The notes under the pieces: generated by a model | Databases searched by the model: none | What the model saw: the letters and a program-made list of their open reading frames with translations, nothing else | Told to the model about the DNA's origin: nothing | Program-made: the position numbers and the translations under genes | Part shown: positions 15,801 through 28,810 of the stretch, in pieces | How positions within the stretch are numbered: the stretch's first letter is position 1 | Layout of the letters: every line of letters begins with the position of its first letter | DNA from: Diprion similis | Lineage: Eukaryota; Arthropoda; Insecta; Hymenoptera; Diprionidae | DNA length: 64,000 nucleotides | Direction of reading: 5' to 3' | Assembly: GCF_021155765.1 (NCBI RefSeq) | Contig: NC_060110.1 | Location: forward strand, 11,407,501 to 11,471,500

Positions 15801-16306
15801 TCTACCAGACATGATGCTAAAAGTTTTGGAGATTTTCTTAAGGCCTGCAAAAATTCCCCGTAAGCCGAACATGCTTGATGACGCAAATGCTTATAAGCAT
15901 CAACGAACTGTGAGTTTTCAAGGGTATTAGCTCGCTGACAGCACGACGCAGGCGTACAGTTCGGCCTCGAGACTATCAAACGATTCAAATTAACTCTCTG
16001 TTGAGCTGTGACCCAGGCCTGTTGAGCCAAGTCTGAGGAAACATATAAGACCTGGAAGTAGATAATTTCTCATAAGTAAATATGAATTCAAGCTTTAATG
16101 ATTTTTAATAAAAGTAACAATTATCAGACAGATTTTCAAAAATTTCATTCTAGTGTGGTTATAGATATATTTACTTTCTGATTCAAGTTCTGCAAAGTTT
16201 GTTGCTCCGCACTGACGAACAAACGTTCTTGCCTAAGGTGCCCAGCTAATTCGATCATATCCCACTGCAAAGTTCCAAGGGAGTCAACGCTATTTACTGA
16301 AGACAT
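9872..16306 (-). CDS. Gapvd1: GTPase-activating protein and VPS9 domain protein 1 (Gapex-5 family)
   Basis: This is an endosomal regulator that joins a RasGAP-like domain to a VPS9 Rab5 exchange domain. Fifteen coding exons join in frame to 1541 residues (human about 1480): 16175-16306, 14704-16051, 14396-14583, 14117-14276, 13799-13972, 13496-13657, 13114-13372, 12930-13018, 12429-12847, 11771-12248, 11369-11598, 11020-11276, 10698-10909, 10092-10477, 9872-10003. The large second exon holds the GAP domain, with the family segments [36 protein letters not shown] and [14 protein letters not shown]. The middle is Ser/Asp-rich and probably disordered; it carries basic [16 protein letters not shown] and the conserved [10 protein letters not shown] segment. 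The last exons encode VPS9 ([54 protein letters not shown]). It lies head-to-head with XRCC2. The start MSSVNS precedes the conserved [13 protein letters not shown]. Confidence 0.95.
13114..13372 (-). other. Gapvd1: Gapvd1 exon 7 with a duplicated [11 protein letters not shown] peptide
   Basis: Within this exon the 11-residue peptide [11 protein letters not shown] occurs twice, about 45 residues apart. The flanks are also alike (SDT before the first copy, SEA before the second). The two copies are identical in protein but differ at most synonymous positions, including serines encoded by TCN in one copy and AGY in the other. A Pro-rich linker (FPFPPPP) separates them. This looks like a constrained short linear motif in a disordered region; the partner is unknown to me. 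Confidence 0.8.
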
Positions 16307-18254
16307 AGTGGGAAATCTGTAATTAAGCAAAAAGACTTGCAATAGACATGCATACATGATAATTGGTCATTTGTCTAATTCCATGCTTGTGATCTGTCAA
16401 ACAAATGTAAGACAGACAATTTACTCCTGCGTGCAAATATTTAGCAACATATGAAACTAACCAGATATTCTTCTGCATTAAATCGCATGACTGTAATTGC
16501 AGGAGTAATGAAATAGCAGGAAAATTGTTTTTTTATTCAGCAACATATGTTTAGATTGTAAGAGAATTGTTGATTTTGAGGCCAGAATGTATAATCTTAA
16601 TGTGACAAAGAAAATGAAGTAATTCTATGTATTTTAACAATTCAAGTAGACTGCCAAGTATTGAGAATAGCTAAATAACTCAGATCAATACATTTGTACT
16701 CTTAACGCTGATATTATTATCGAGAGGCGTGTATCTGAAGAATAACTGTAACAAAAGGCGAGCTATATGTGAAGATAAAACATGCAATGTACAATCTTTG
16801 CAGTAATAAACGAAATGTGATTGGAAATGATCTACAGCATTGGTAACAGTTGTAGGGTTGAAAGAAAACTGCAATCGTTACATGGCTCAAGGTCAAACAA
16901 CATTTTACTGATAAATGTAGAATTAGAAAAAATCTTCCAATGACCAAGTTGTCCTGTTCATCCAAGTCTAGAGGATTCAAATAGTTGATATATTTCACAT
17001 CGGGCATAAACAACCTTAGACGTTGACAAAGGAAATGTCAAATGTGACAGTTCAGTACTCTGACACATAATTGTTTTTTTTTGTGTTTTGCGAGTGAAAA
17101 AATTCTGATCGAATTCAGCACCATTTGTTGGAGAATAACAGAGTTCTATGAAGTTGTGAATTACGGATGATATTGAAATAGATGCCTGCAGCTTGAGTGG
17201 AAGGAAAGAAAATAACTTAGAGTGAGAAATTTCACCTACTCCACTAAATATTTCGATCGCACAGCACTAAATCGAAAATATATCTAAGCAAGCTATGTAG
17301 CACACCTGTCTGCCACTGCCGTCAGTAAGAACCGCGTTATTATTGCCGTCCTCCTTTCACAGCAACACCCCCAACTGATTCACGACCATTTTCTATTTTA
17401 GGTTAGGATTTTTTTCTGGAAATGGCCGTTCTGCAAAACTACAATATATGCCGTGATCACAGTCGTTACACACTTATCATGATCTATGCATGTATACACC
17501 GTACTTTAAATCGAACTATTTAGTTTGATATGGCAGTCGCGGGAAATCCAAATGGATGAATAACTGCCAAGTATATGCACTGTAGACGTAATAATATATA
17601 AATATCACAAAAATATCAATAAAAACAAAGGTATAAGTGGTATCGGTATACATGCGTAACAGCCCAACTTAAGTCATGTCACATTACGATTAGCACAATA
17701 TGTTGTTCGGCAGACGAAAAAAATATGGCATGATTGTGTAATCACATGAATTATGCTGTCAGCGGAATTTCAAGGTTTCTTAATTTTGAACGTTTATTAA
17801 TTGTTGAGTAATCAATAGAAAGCTGCGTACACTCGCATATGATACATGTGCACGAAAAAAAATATTTATTGCTGATAGAAATTAAAATTAATCGTGTTCC
17901 AATATACATTTTCTCTAAACCTTGAGAGGTTACGACACGCTTACGAGATTCCCTAATTATATTTACAAATTATCTATCAAGTATTTTTTCAGCTGACTCA
18001 CGTATGGCCATACACTTTTGAGAAATATAATTTCATTTCTAAATATACCACAAAGCACATTTTCATAGATTCCTTTCAAATTAAACAGAATTACTGAGAT
18101 TTGAATCATTATACCAATGAAGTAATTGACACAAAGTCATTATGACACTTGCTTCATCTTTTTTATCTTCTTGCAAAAGTGCTTGTTAATTTTTCCTTTT
18201 TTTTGTACACAAACTTGACAATGTAATTTACTCATAGGATAAATAATATTGACC
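16307..18254. promoter_or_regulatory. Divergent intergenic region between Gapvd1 and XRCC2
   Basis: About 1.95 kb separate the two start codons. It must hold the promoters and 5' UTRs of both head-to-head genes. The segment around 17270-17400 is less AT-rich and is a candidate transcription start region for Gapvd1, probably with a non-coding first exon. I see no TATA box or initiator that I would rely on. Confidence 0.45.
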
Positions 18255-19094
18255 ATGGAACAGTCGATACATGTCGAGACTGGGGCTCAGCTCTTGGCTC
18301 GGCTCATGAAAAGACCCATCCTTCATGAACTGGAAAAAGTTTTATTCTCTGAGGGTCCAAGGCCAAACGAGGTGATTGAAGTATCTGGAAATTTGTCTAG
18401 TGGAAAGACACTTTTGGTAACTCAACTAATTGCAAAGTGTCTCCTGCCGCGCAGGTACAAAGGCATTAAACTGAATGGACAAGAGGCAGGAGTTGTGCTT
18501 GTGAATACAGATCATCATTTTCACATACCCACTCTGGTTGATCTAATGGCCTGCTTTATACGTAATAACAACAACGTGAGGAAATTAGGTGCCGATATCT
18601 TTGATGATAAAGTCATCAAGAGTATCATTGAAGAGTCTCTTAGATACTTAACTATTATAAATTGTTATGAAAGTAGTCAATTCTTGGTGGGCTTGCAATC
18701 ACTCCAAGGTATACTGTCAAACGATGATAAAATAGCAATTGTTGCCATTGATAGTATATCTTCTTACTATTGGCAAGACAGGAAGCACGGAGAATGTTGG
18801 TCTATGGACGGATACGTGAAAAGCTGTTTGAAAACAATGCAAAAGCATACCTTTGGTCACAAAATCATTCTCCTTTACACCAGACCCAGTGATGTGGAAT
18901 CAGAGAGGAAAGAGGCTGTGGTTCGTGCCTCTCTACCGAATGAAGAAAAAGTTCATTATAAAATACAACTTCATAAACAGCATGATGTTAATAAATTTTC
19001 AGCTGTGGTTGAATCCGCAATTGATAAGAGGAATCTCAGTTATATTGTAAGTAACAACGGTATAGAATGGAGAACATGTTACAGTAAAGGGTAG
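18255..19094 (+). CDS. XRCC2: DNA repair protein XRCC2 (RAD51 paralogue)
   Basis: A single uninterrupted frame encodes 279 residues, nearly the same as human XRCC2 (280). The ATG at 18255 has a good context (gaccATGG). The protein is a RecA/RAD51-type ATPase that in other animals works with RAD51D in the BCDX2 complex to help RAD51 filament assembly during homologous recombination. The Walker A motif GNLSSGKT is at about residues 45-52, and the Walker B-like strand IAIVAIDSISSYYW follows a little after the middle. The early segment VETGAQLLARL and the C-terminal YIVSNNGIEW both match the family. The gene has no intron, unlike all its multi-exon neighbours. It lies head-to-head with Gapvd1 and tail-to-tail with SCFD2. 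RAD51D or another RAD51 paralogue is a less likely identity, given the length and the termini. Confidence 0.9.
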   Translation: MEQSIHVETGAQLLARLMKRPILHELEKVLFSEGPRPNEVIEVSGNLSSGKTLLVTQLIAKCLLPRRYKGIKLNGQEAGVVLVNTDHHFHIPTLVDLMACFIRNNNNVRKLGADIFDDKVIKSIIEESLRYLTIINCYESSQFLVGLQSLQGILSNDDKIAIVAIDSISSYYWQDRKHGECWSMDGYVKSCLKTMQKHTFGHKIILLYTRPSDVESERKEAVVRASLPNEEKVHYKIQLHKQHDVNKFSAVVESAIDKRNLSYIVSNNGIEWRTCYSKG

Positions 19095-19183
19095 AAACGA
19101 TGTATAGTATGCCTGCTCCAAAAATAATTTTTTAACATACTTACAAATCAAAAAGAATCACATCTGTATATACATATAGTTAA

Positions 19184-19194
19184 AATAAAATAAA
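19184..19194 (+). terminator. XRCC2: Overlapping polyadenylation signals of XRCC2
   Basis: Two overlapping AATAAA hexamers occur about 90 bases after the XRCC2 stop and only about 40 bases before the end of the opposing SCFD2 coding region. The XRCC2 3' end therefore probably meets or overlaps SCFD2. Confidence 0.6.
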
Positions 19195-19235
19195 GAAAGC
19201 ATTGTACTGCAATACAGCAATGAAGCAATCATCCG

Positions 19236-22200
19236 TTATTTACTTCCCGATTTTTTCAAAAGTATATGATTGGTCACATCACATGGATTCAACAATCTGG
19301 ATCCAGCTATTATAATTTGAGAACTAGGTTTTTTGGAGACGATCATATCCTGAACAATTTTTATTTCTTCTGCAACGATGCCTCCCAATACATATATTAT
19401 TATGTAATCGTTATCGAGAGGATGTTGTTTTGTTCGACCCTTTAAAAGTAAACTGAAATTGAAAATTAATAAATTGCCAATTATAATCTATATAACGTGT
19501 AAAATGTAATTATGTAATCAGGTTTAGAAATTTTCTTTACTTACTTAAATCCAGCGGTAATACGAGAGAACGTTTTACATTGAAGATCTGGTACTTCAGG
19601 CCTCTCAGGATCAAGTAAATCCATTACCAGTTGTTGCAATATCCCAATGCATTGAGCCATCTCTTGTGGACTGGGCTTGAGCATCAATGACCTTCAAACA
19701 TGGTACATATTCCAGAATAAATCTTTTTCTTTAATTCACCTACTGTTTATTTTTATTTGGCATTGTAACAAGTCCTTTCACTAATGAAAGAAAAATTTAA
19801 GCCAAGGTTAGATTGAGAGTATATTCACCAAAAAAAGTGCACTACGTCTCTATATTAAAACAAATACTCACTTGTACTTCTGCAAAGATTTTCGCATCTC
19901 TGCTATTCTGTGAAGCTTTGCCATAATATCGTTGGCAATTTGTGTAGACATTTCTTCCGTTAGTACTCGCTCCCCTAGTTCAAAGGATTTGAAATATATT
20001 TCATTTATTATTAATATTCGGCGGCACTTTTAAAGCTAATGCTTGGATTGCAAAACTATGATCTCCAAACGGTAACAACTTATTGAATACTCACCGAACA
20101 ATTCTGATGACAGATTCGTTATTGGACTATCTGAAGTTGTAATGAGTTCATCGTCGTGCTTACCATCTTCATATATTGCTTCAGCCAAAGCTTCCTCCAA
20201 CTGTTTCTCTTGCTGTTCAATAAAACGTATTTCTGTTCCAGCAAGAGCATATATGTACACTAATAATCCCAATAGATTTTCAATCGATAAACCTCTTGTA
20301 GCACGAGTCTTTATAATGTTACTTAACTGTTTGAACACGAAAACATTTTACTATTACAATTACATCAAAAGTACAGTCAAAACTCATAAGTTTTGTCAAA
20401 TCAACGTTGTAGTATAATGAGATAATGAAATTATGCAATCCTTACTTGAGCTAGAATACTCGAAGAGTCTCTACTGACTGCTAGATTTTGTAGTATTAGT
20501 TTTTCTAGACTTATTATCAACTCGATTTGAGATGTCTTATTTGATTTCAATGCTTGAATCACGGCTAATACTTGCTAAAAAATAAGAGAAAATTGTTCTA
20601 TATGTAAAATGCGTGAATAGTATTTAATTAACTTCGTAATTTTGTATTACCTGAAGCTTTTTACTTGAGTCTAATATGAGGCTCAAGTCATCAACATTTC
20701 TCAACTTGTGTACAAGTTTTTCTAAGCTATGAGCTGTTATTCTAGTGGCAATTCTTGTCTTTGGACTTTCCTTAGAAAGTAATATATCTGACAGTAATTT
20801 GTGCAGAGTTATTAAAACATCTTTCTGTTTATTTTTCATTAATTGATTAATCATATTAGAATCATTGCTGGCTAAGCACCCTGGTGCAGAGTACCTCGGA
20901 TAATTTTCACTGTGGATAAAGAGAAGAAGTACTTATTTCATAATTGACAATGAGTGTGATAGACCGTTGTCAAGCCTTCGATCAACTGTTTGAATCTCTA
21001 GTTTAGAATGGTTACAGGCCTCGTTTGGCACTTCACACAAGATGAAAAGGCAAGTTGACAAATAATGAATTAATGCAAGTTTAATTTGATGTATGTCTAA
21101 TATTTGTGACAATCAGCTTTTGATACTCACACACCATCTCCATTTGGACCCAAGACTGTCATATCCACTGCAATGTCATTCTGATGATCAGGCAAACGTG
21201 GCAGAGTACTTAATATTTTGCCTAACAAGGACTCAGTATTGTGACTTGAAGCTACACATAGATCCAAAGTCCTATCAACCAGAATAAGGGATACTCCGGC
21301 AGTTTTACCTGTGAGACGCTGGGAAAATAAATTGCATTAACATTTCTCAAAGTTTCAGTACCATAGCTTTCAATCTGAAAAACAAAATAGTCGAACGCTG
21401 GTTATTAATTCTAATGGGGATCTGGTACCTATTCGGATAACTGAACTGCGATGTTACATTGGGAAAAAGTACTGATTTGCCTAAAGCAATAAAGTGTATT
21501 TATTTAAAACCGACCAACATGTCAGTACTACACTTTTTCTATTGATTGGGACAAGTTGGACGATTTTTTTCTACTTTACAACGTAAGTTCGTTTACAATA
21601 AAATGTAAAGTTCAATACCAAATTTTGTTTTTACCAATTGGTAAAGACTACCAGTGAAAATCAAATGTATGTAACATATAGTCGTACGGATAACTTGACA
21701 TTTGGATAAACCAAATCATTTTTTGAATAATCGACAATTCTGATAACTGACATTTGGGTCATCAACGGTTCACTGTGTTGTTATTAATAGGTATTATCGC
21801 AGTCTCCATTTGAAATGTACCTTTCGTCTGTCAACAGCAGCCGGTAACTTCTCCAGCTTCTCTGCAACATTCTCACTCAATTGACCAAAGTAATAAATAT
21901 CTTCTCTGAGATTGAAATTGGTAAACATGCTGTGCAAGGAGCTAACAAAGTGATCGACGTTTTCTTTGAATTCTTCACAACGATCTTCAGTACTAAATGG
22001 TGGCATGAGTTTCCAAAATGGAGGAGTCACAAATAGATTTTCGTTAATCGATGCTATGAAGATTGGGCGGAACATAATGGTGGCAACAGGTGCCTGGAAA
22101 TAAATTCAAAGTTGAGGATTTAGAGAGAAATACAAAGAGTAAGAAATTCGTCAAATCTTGTCTGGTGCGAAGATTGTTAGTCTCATCAGGAAATTTATTT

Positions 22201-22851
22201 AGTTCTGAATTCCGTGTATGCAATTGGATAAATGAATAACTTTACCTGATCCATTTTCTCTCCCAATCTTGAGCTCATCCATCTGATTACGTCATGTTTG
22301 AGGCAATCGTAACTGTCAATATAATCTGACTTAGAATTAGAACCATATTTCAAGACACTGCTATGTGCAGCACATATAATAGTACATTCTTGAAATCTGT
22401 TCATATTGATAATTGTTTCTAACGTATGCTGATAGAAATCGGGATTTGCAGAGGTGTATACAAAAACTGCTTTAGTGGCCTTCTTGACTTCAGCGTCCTG
22501 AAAAAATGTAAAAAACAGAATGACTTGTATAAAATAATAAGAAAGTGAGAGACATTTAATTAAGAAGTCAAATCAAAGCATAAGATACTGAATTTATGTG
22601 AAAATACTTTTGTTATTACTACCTTAAGAATATTAGAATTAAACTAACAAAAATCTTACTCCGAAGTTGTGCATCAATAACTCACGAACAGCGACTACTC
22701 CAGCATATTGCAATCGCTTAATTGTGTTGTCACCTGTGTACCAATGTAAGCATTCCAGTGCTGATTTATCGATATAAACAACAGCATTGTTGACATGTTG
22801 GAAAAAATCCTTCCAACAATTGTCCGTAAAATATTTAACTCTGTTATCCAT
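19236..22851 (-). CDS. SCFD2: Sec1 family domain-containing protein 2
   Basis: This is a distant Sec1/Munc18 (SM) family member thought to act in vesicle traffic; its exact role is poorly known. Ten coding exons join in frame to 662 residues (human 684): 22660-22851, 22249-22497, 21821-22093, 21131-21318, 20651-20909, 20446-20574, 20095-20326, 19872-19974, 19545-19691, 19236-19452. The N-terminus has AVVYIDKSALECLHWYTG, matching the family's AVVYLDxxxxExLHW. The SM-type segment SLILVDRTLDLCVASSH follows in exon 4, then NLLGLLVYIYALAGTE. Near the C-terminus, IIIYVLGGIVAEEIKIVQDM and IIIAGSRLLNP are typical of the SM fold. It is head-to-head with the RILP-like gene and convergent with XRCC2, with 141 bp between stops. 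I see no AATAAA for this gene between the two stops, so its 3' UTR may run into XRCC2. Confidence 0.92.
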
Positions 22852-23908
22852 TTGAAGAGACGAAAAATTTCGTGAGCCTAGTTATTACTATGGACAGTTT
22901 TAATATGTGTCTATTCTTTTATGTAATTCACAGCACCTTTCTTTCGCCGCTTGTCTTCTGAAAATAAACATATAAAATAACTAATGACGAATATCGCTGA
23001 CCATATTTCTACCTTCCACACACGTCAGCATGACAAAACGTTAGCAGACGACAGCGTGATCTGGCCTGACACCGGGTTGTTTTTGGAAAGTGGGAATCCC
23101 TGGGAGGGCTGCTGAATAATTCAGTTTCCCAACAGAAGGTCTCAATACATATATCAGTGGGTCTCAACTGATCCCAGTTCCCAACAACCTTTTAATATCA
23201 ATATATCAGGGTTCTTAAATGTGACTGAATCCCCTAGGCGGACACGAGGTCACAGGGAAGTAGCCGGAGCCTTGCGAGCCTCGGTCTTCGACAAATTTGC
23301 GCCACGGGTCTTTCGATTTTGGTGGAAATTCATGCTGTACTCAGATGAACCTCTAGCCAGCAGTTTATCTGAAGCATCAGACATCTACCAAAGGAATGTC
23401 GTTTCACCCTAATTGATGAAACAATCCGTCCTATGTTCAACGACTCAACATTGAAATGATGCGGTGCCCATGTCGTTAACTTCAAAATAATTCCCTACTC
23501 GAGGGGTACGTCATTATCGTGCATACGGATGTACGTTTTCGCAGTTCGCACATATACCTGCGAGAACTTTATCAGATTTGTCATTAGACGTTATTCAGTG
23601 GCAGGAGCGTACAAATAGGTATGCGTGTCGTAGGTTTTTTATCTTGTGTAGGCAAACACGATGTAGCTCATGTAGCGACTGAAGTATCCACACGTGACCC
23701 ACACGCATCACACAATATGTACGCACACATACAAACACACACATAATCGGACACACTCGGCTGTCAACCAGCCGCAGCCCATACGGAGTGACTGGCTCTC
23801 GACTGCGTATTAAAAAAGTGATACAGACCCTGTGTATGGACTTGTGTCGGCGGTTGAATATTTTCTGTCGCATATATAAATAAAGAGGCTAATTAACAAT
23901 TATAATTA
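22852..23908. promoter_or_regulatory. Divergent intergenic region between SCFD2 and the RILP-like gene
   Basis: About 1.06 kb separate two start codons pointing apart. The sequence at 23000-23550 is less AT-rich than its surroundings, consistent with a shared promoter region. A short open frame at 23221-23412 is not conserved with anything I recognise and is probably by chance. CA-rich simple sequence occurs near 23700-23760. Confidence 0.45.
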
Positions 23909-26900
23909 ATGCCTTTTTATTTAATAATGCATTCAGAAATGGAAGAATATGAGGCGGACGTGTCCGTGGTGGACGTGTACGATATCGCTTCGGAAATTGG
24001 AAAGGAGTGTGAAAAATTGATAGATGTTTTTGGGGCGGATTCTGTAACTAGTCTTATGCCAAAAGTCATCAACGCATTAGAGCTGTTGGAACGATTAGCG
24101 ACTAAAAATGAACGTGAAAATACCACTGTGCAAGAGCTCAGATCCAAGATTTCACAGTTGGAAAATGATAAGATTGAAAAAGCAGAGGATAGGCAAAGAT
24201 TTGAAAAGGTCAGTGTTTCAAATTAAAGTGAAAAAAAATTATTGTTATTAATCATTATCTTGAAAGATTAGTAGTATGCCTTGGGTTGTTATTTTGCTTC
24301 TTTCATACATTGAAAGATATATATAGTATCAGAAATATAATTGAATTAAGCTTTGATGAAGTGACCTTCATCAACCATTTAAATATTAAACAATTGGGCA
24401 TGTTATCTGTGCAAAAGTACAGTTTACAAAAAACTATTTGAATTCTGCAAATAAATTACAACATTTTTCCAAAGCAATCGAGCTATCCAAACAATTAGCC
24501 ACTTGACGATTTGCTTGTTGGGTTATTTATCATAGAACAGTTATCAATTTGTAAATTCTAGCAATTCAATGCATTGTTTTATTAGAAGTGGTGCAGTTTG
24601 TATTCCAATTATTAACAGGAATTGGAACAAATTGAGGATCATTGGCGACAAGAATCACGAGACTTGGTGGGTATGGTAACAAGACTACAAGATGAGAATC
24701 GCCGGCTAGCTACAGCCTTGCAGGAATCACGTAGCGACAGTGAGGACAGCGGTAAACAAAGTACTAACCCCGTCCCTGATTGTCTAATTGTGCAAGTAAC
24801 ACTGCATGTCACCAATTAGCAATGTAACATCAAAGTTTCTTTCCAAAGTTTTCACTTAATATACCTACTTTAATATTTGGTTTCAGCATTCACTGCTAGT
24901 CAAGAGGTAGATGTCGCAGTACTGCAACGTTTAAGAACCATGATTGATCAACAAAGGGACCAAATTAGAGCTAGGGACAGAGAACTGTCTCAAAAAACTT
25001 TGGAAATTGAAAATGTATGATCATTAGCTATAAAATTTGACTATACTACTTCAAAAATAATTTACAGCGGTAAACTAAAACTTGGATTAATTGAGGTGGT
25101 CTGGAAGTGAAATACTTGCTATGCCAAAAAGATTGATAAAGTCAGAGTACGAAAAGTTTCAGTCCTTATGACAACCTCGGTTGCAAACTACAATAATTAA
25201 TTCAAAATATTATCACGATGCAATACAAACACTTAATATAATTGATTGATATTTTTAAACTCAATATATTTCTTGTAAAATCCAGCTAAGTGGTCAAGTT
25301 GAAAAGCTTGGCGTTGTGGGCCGAGAATTAAGACGCAAACAGCGTCAGGCACAGATGCAAGCTAGAGGGCTTGTCGAAGAACGTGCAGATTTCCTTGCCC
25401 AACTTCAAGACCAGAATCGGGAACTCATCAATCTCCGAGCACGCCTTGGTCTAGCTAAAAAGGAAAATGAGGACCTAACAAAGTACCAGCCAGCTCCCGA
25501 TTTTGCTAACAAAGCAGTATACGATTTGGATGATCCAGACCGACCTAGATTTACCACTGCTGAACTCAAAGAAATCTTACATGAAAGGAATGAACTAAAA
25601 GCTAGAGTTTCCGACCTGGAGGATGAACTTGAACTCTATCGTCCTAAGCCTGAGACGTACGTCTACATGTCAATGCTATCTAGCACAACACGTATATTTT
25701 GTATAAAAAGTTAACGTCAGCAAAGATTAACAGTCTAACTTTCAGTTTTTTTTATTAATATGTGCATCGCCTCTACTTTTAATTTTTTAATTTTTTTTTT
25801 TTTTAATTGATATTAAGATAGTAATTCAAAATCCACGTACTTCGCATTGAAGGTTGTACAGATAGTACCTAGCTTATAGTACTGAAGTACAGGACATACT
25901 TGACACAACTTTTTAGTATCTTAATGTCGACAGTATTTTTTTACAGCTAACCATAGCCAAAGTATTATGGTAATATTATATTATTTTCAACTACTCCAGG
26001 ACCTTGAGTTGTGCAAGCCCGTATAGGTAATTTTAATTTAAATGAAGTTTATTTTTTATTTTTCATTTGTCATTTTATTTTTTTCACTTCCTTTATTATT
26101 GAAAATTTATTAAAAAGTGTTTGTTATTTTTCATTCGATTCATTCACTTTGACTCGTGGAATTTTATTTCTGCTGAACATAACAATGCCACAAGCAATTA
26201 TGTGATACGTTTCAGTTTATCCAATTATTATTACGTACTGTGATATCGATGTTTGGTTGGTAATAGTACAATTTAAAAGAATAATGTTCCATAATGAAAA
26301 TGGAATTTGGTATGACATTATGAGATAATAATTTTAGACCGGTCAAATAATAAACCATCATTGTTATTTTGTTGTTAGCTGTTCTCGTATAATTCTTCTA
26401 ACTACATACAGTGTATGTTCTGGATTTTATTATTTTTTAGTTTTGTCACAGCAATTTAATCATTTGGAGCTGAACATTTCCTTTACTTTTGATATTCTGT
26501 AAAACATCTGATATCCAGTAACTTTTGTTATTAGTCGAGCCAAAAGTCTACCAATAAAGAATGGATACCAAAATCCTTATCACAGATGGTACGATTCTGT
26601 TTCCAGTATTGAAAATGTATATACATATGTAGAACTAAATTCAATCCGATTCAGCTTGTGGCTTTTATCAAAATTAACAATCATTTTTTGGTGCATCAGA
26701 ACTGGAATGAGTTATTAGTTTTTTGGATACAGCTGAAAATTGATTTTATGAAATGTTCTGCAAAAATCAGATTCACATTATTTGTCGTAATTTCAACAAC
26801 ATGAAAAATATCAATTCCTACTATTTGAAATTAAAACAAACAGTAATTGAGTTATTTCAAATGCAGCGAGTTGTTGTTTATCATTTGAATTTGCACGCTT

Positions 26901-27559
26901 TTCAACCGCATGGCTGTTTGATTTGACCTACACTTGCTACATGTGCACATCAATCTTGAGGCAGTGGGCAACCCGCGATTCCATTTAGTAAAGGACAGAA
27001 TTACATCGCTACTTCTCCTGCCACAGTGACTAATGTTACTCCGTAAGATTGCTCCTCAGCTATGCTAATCTGATATTAAACTCTATAACTCTGGCTACAT
27101 TTTTTTACCAAAATGCTTCCCTTAAATTGAATCTTATATTTTTATTAACCAATTTGATGAGTACGTGAGATTGTTTCATCAACATAGTGTTTGTTTATAT
27201 TAGGCCCGAAGATGACAAAGATGCACCAGTACAAGGACCATTACCCTTCGAGCCAGATGATGCACCTTGGAAAAAGTCATCAGAATCTGGGATTCGAAAA
27301 TTGTAAGCATGTTACATAAGAATAATTTTATCAATGTAAAATAAATTTCAAAAACGGGCATTTAGACAACTTTATCAATGCATGCATTAATATTTTCTAA
27401 ATTTACCAAGTATACTGACTACCATTTCTTTCCAGCTTCCGCAAAATATTTTCTGAAAGCAGTGGCAGTTTTTTAGGCAGTAGCAGCCCAAGGAGAAGTC
27501 TTTCTAGTCTCTCCAAAATGGCATTGTCTGGCAATGGTGCAAGTGATACATCGATTTAA
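23909..27559 (+). CDS. Rilpl: RILP-like protein (RILPL1/2 homologue)
   Basis: This is a coiled-coil effector of Rab GTPases. In mammals RILPL proteins bind LRRK2-phosphorylated Rab8/Rab10 and affect ciliary content. Six coding exons join in frame to 384 residues (human RILPL1 about 400): 23909-24208, 24619-24751, 24887-25014, 25286-25656, 27204-27302, 27436-27559. The N-terminal RH1 domain includes VYDIASEIGKECEKLID. Long heptad-rich coiled coils follow (LQELRSK-like and ELRRKQRQAQ regions). The RH2 domain has FTTAELKEILHERNELKARV and then a segment ending in ELELYRPKPE. The C-terminus has the family segment VQGPLPFEPDDAPW and a Ser-rich tail. The start may be the second or third Met (MHSEMEEYEADV), since the first seven residues are unusual. 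An alternative transcript could read through exon 4 to a stop near 25714. Confidence 0.9.
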
Positions 27560-28792
27560 ACAGTCAATCATTAATCGTACTGGGTATGCAAATTGGTATT
27601 TGAACTTCGTGATGTACAACTAATTCTTAGGCCAATTTCTTATGATATTAAATAACGAGATTCATATTATCGAATGGCACTGTACTGAAAATCTTTTAAT
27701 TTAAATAGTCGTAATTGACTGAAATCGCATTTCTTTTGCTGTTTGTATATACAATCACTGTTATTTCGAGTTCCATTTTTTCTACCGTTCGAAATGAGAA
27801 GTCTAATATCTTTGAAAATTTGAATGATGTATATTAATCAATTGAATAGAAAATACGAGTTAAAATATATTATTATACTAGAAGTGCTATGAAGTATGTA
27901 TATTAACCATCAGCATTAAACACATATCTGTACTTGAAAATTCAACTCAATGTTCCGGAAAAAGTCTCTATTGGATTAGGACATTAACATAAAATTCAGT
28001 ATGGAAGATAGAATCTATTTGTTTATCCTTAATCATATCAAACAAAGGTTCCTTTTACGAGTTTACCGAAATTGCAACCTCAAAAGCAATATTTTACTAC
28101 ATCAACACTAAGTACACTTATTTTTATTATTGATTTTGACACCACCCTCATTTGTACACACACACACAGAATGTATGTATAGTATAACCACACACATTCA
28201 CATACAAAAACATATCAAATCTCGAAATCCATATTTACCAAAAGTCCTATGTAGATATGTCCTACCAAAAAATACATTGTACTTGTAAATTGATAGTATT
28301 GAACGTTAAACAGAAGGCCATTGCAATGTATACATAGAAATTAATTATTAAGAACACAGGATTCACATAAAAAATATGTAGTGTAATGTCATACAGGGGT
28401 AGAAGACCAATAACGTATCCTACATTTTATGGGCTTATAAACTTTATGGCCATCGTATCAGAATTATAACACATGAAAAAATATTACATGTTCAAGCTTG
28501 GAATAACTCAGTCACTGATAAAATTCAATGAAGTAAATTTGTTTTTGACAGGTGAAGTACCTAGTATCACATAGTTTAGCGTAAACTGCATTTAGTGATA
28601 CAACAATGATGAATCATTGTCATCGGCTTGAAGATGATGCTGAATATGTAACTTGGTAACCTTAGATTAAAAACGTATCGGTAATGACAAAGACCAAATG
28701 TGTTTACGTGCTTGCATGAGATTGTTCCACTAATCCTTAAATTGTCTAGCTTATCACTTTACATTGACTCACGGTCTTTCTAATACTAGCAA

Positions 28793-28810
28793 TATATATA
28801 TATATATATC
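28793..28810. repeat. (TA)n microsatellite
   Basis: A pure TA run of nine units lies in the intergenic region between two convergent genes. Confidence 0.8.

Noticed and set aside
23221-23412. 63-codon frame between SCFD2 and the RILP-like gene
   Set aside because: It lies in the divergent promoter region, is short and matches nothing known.
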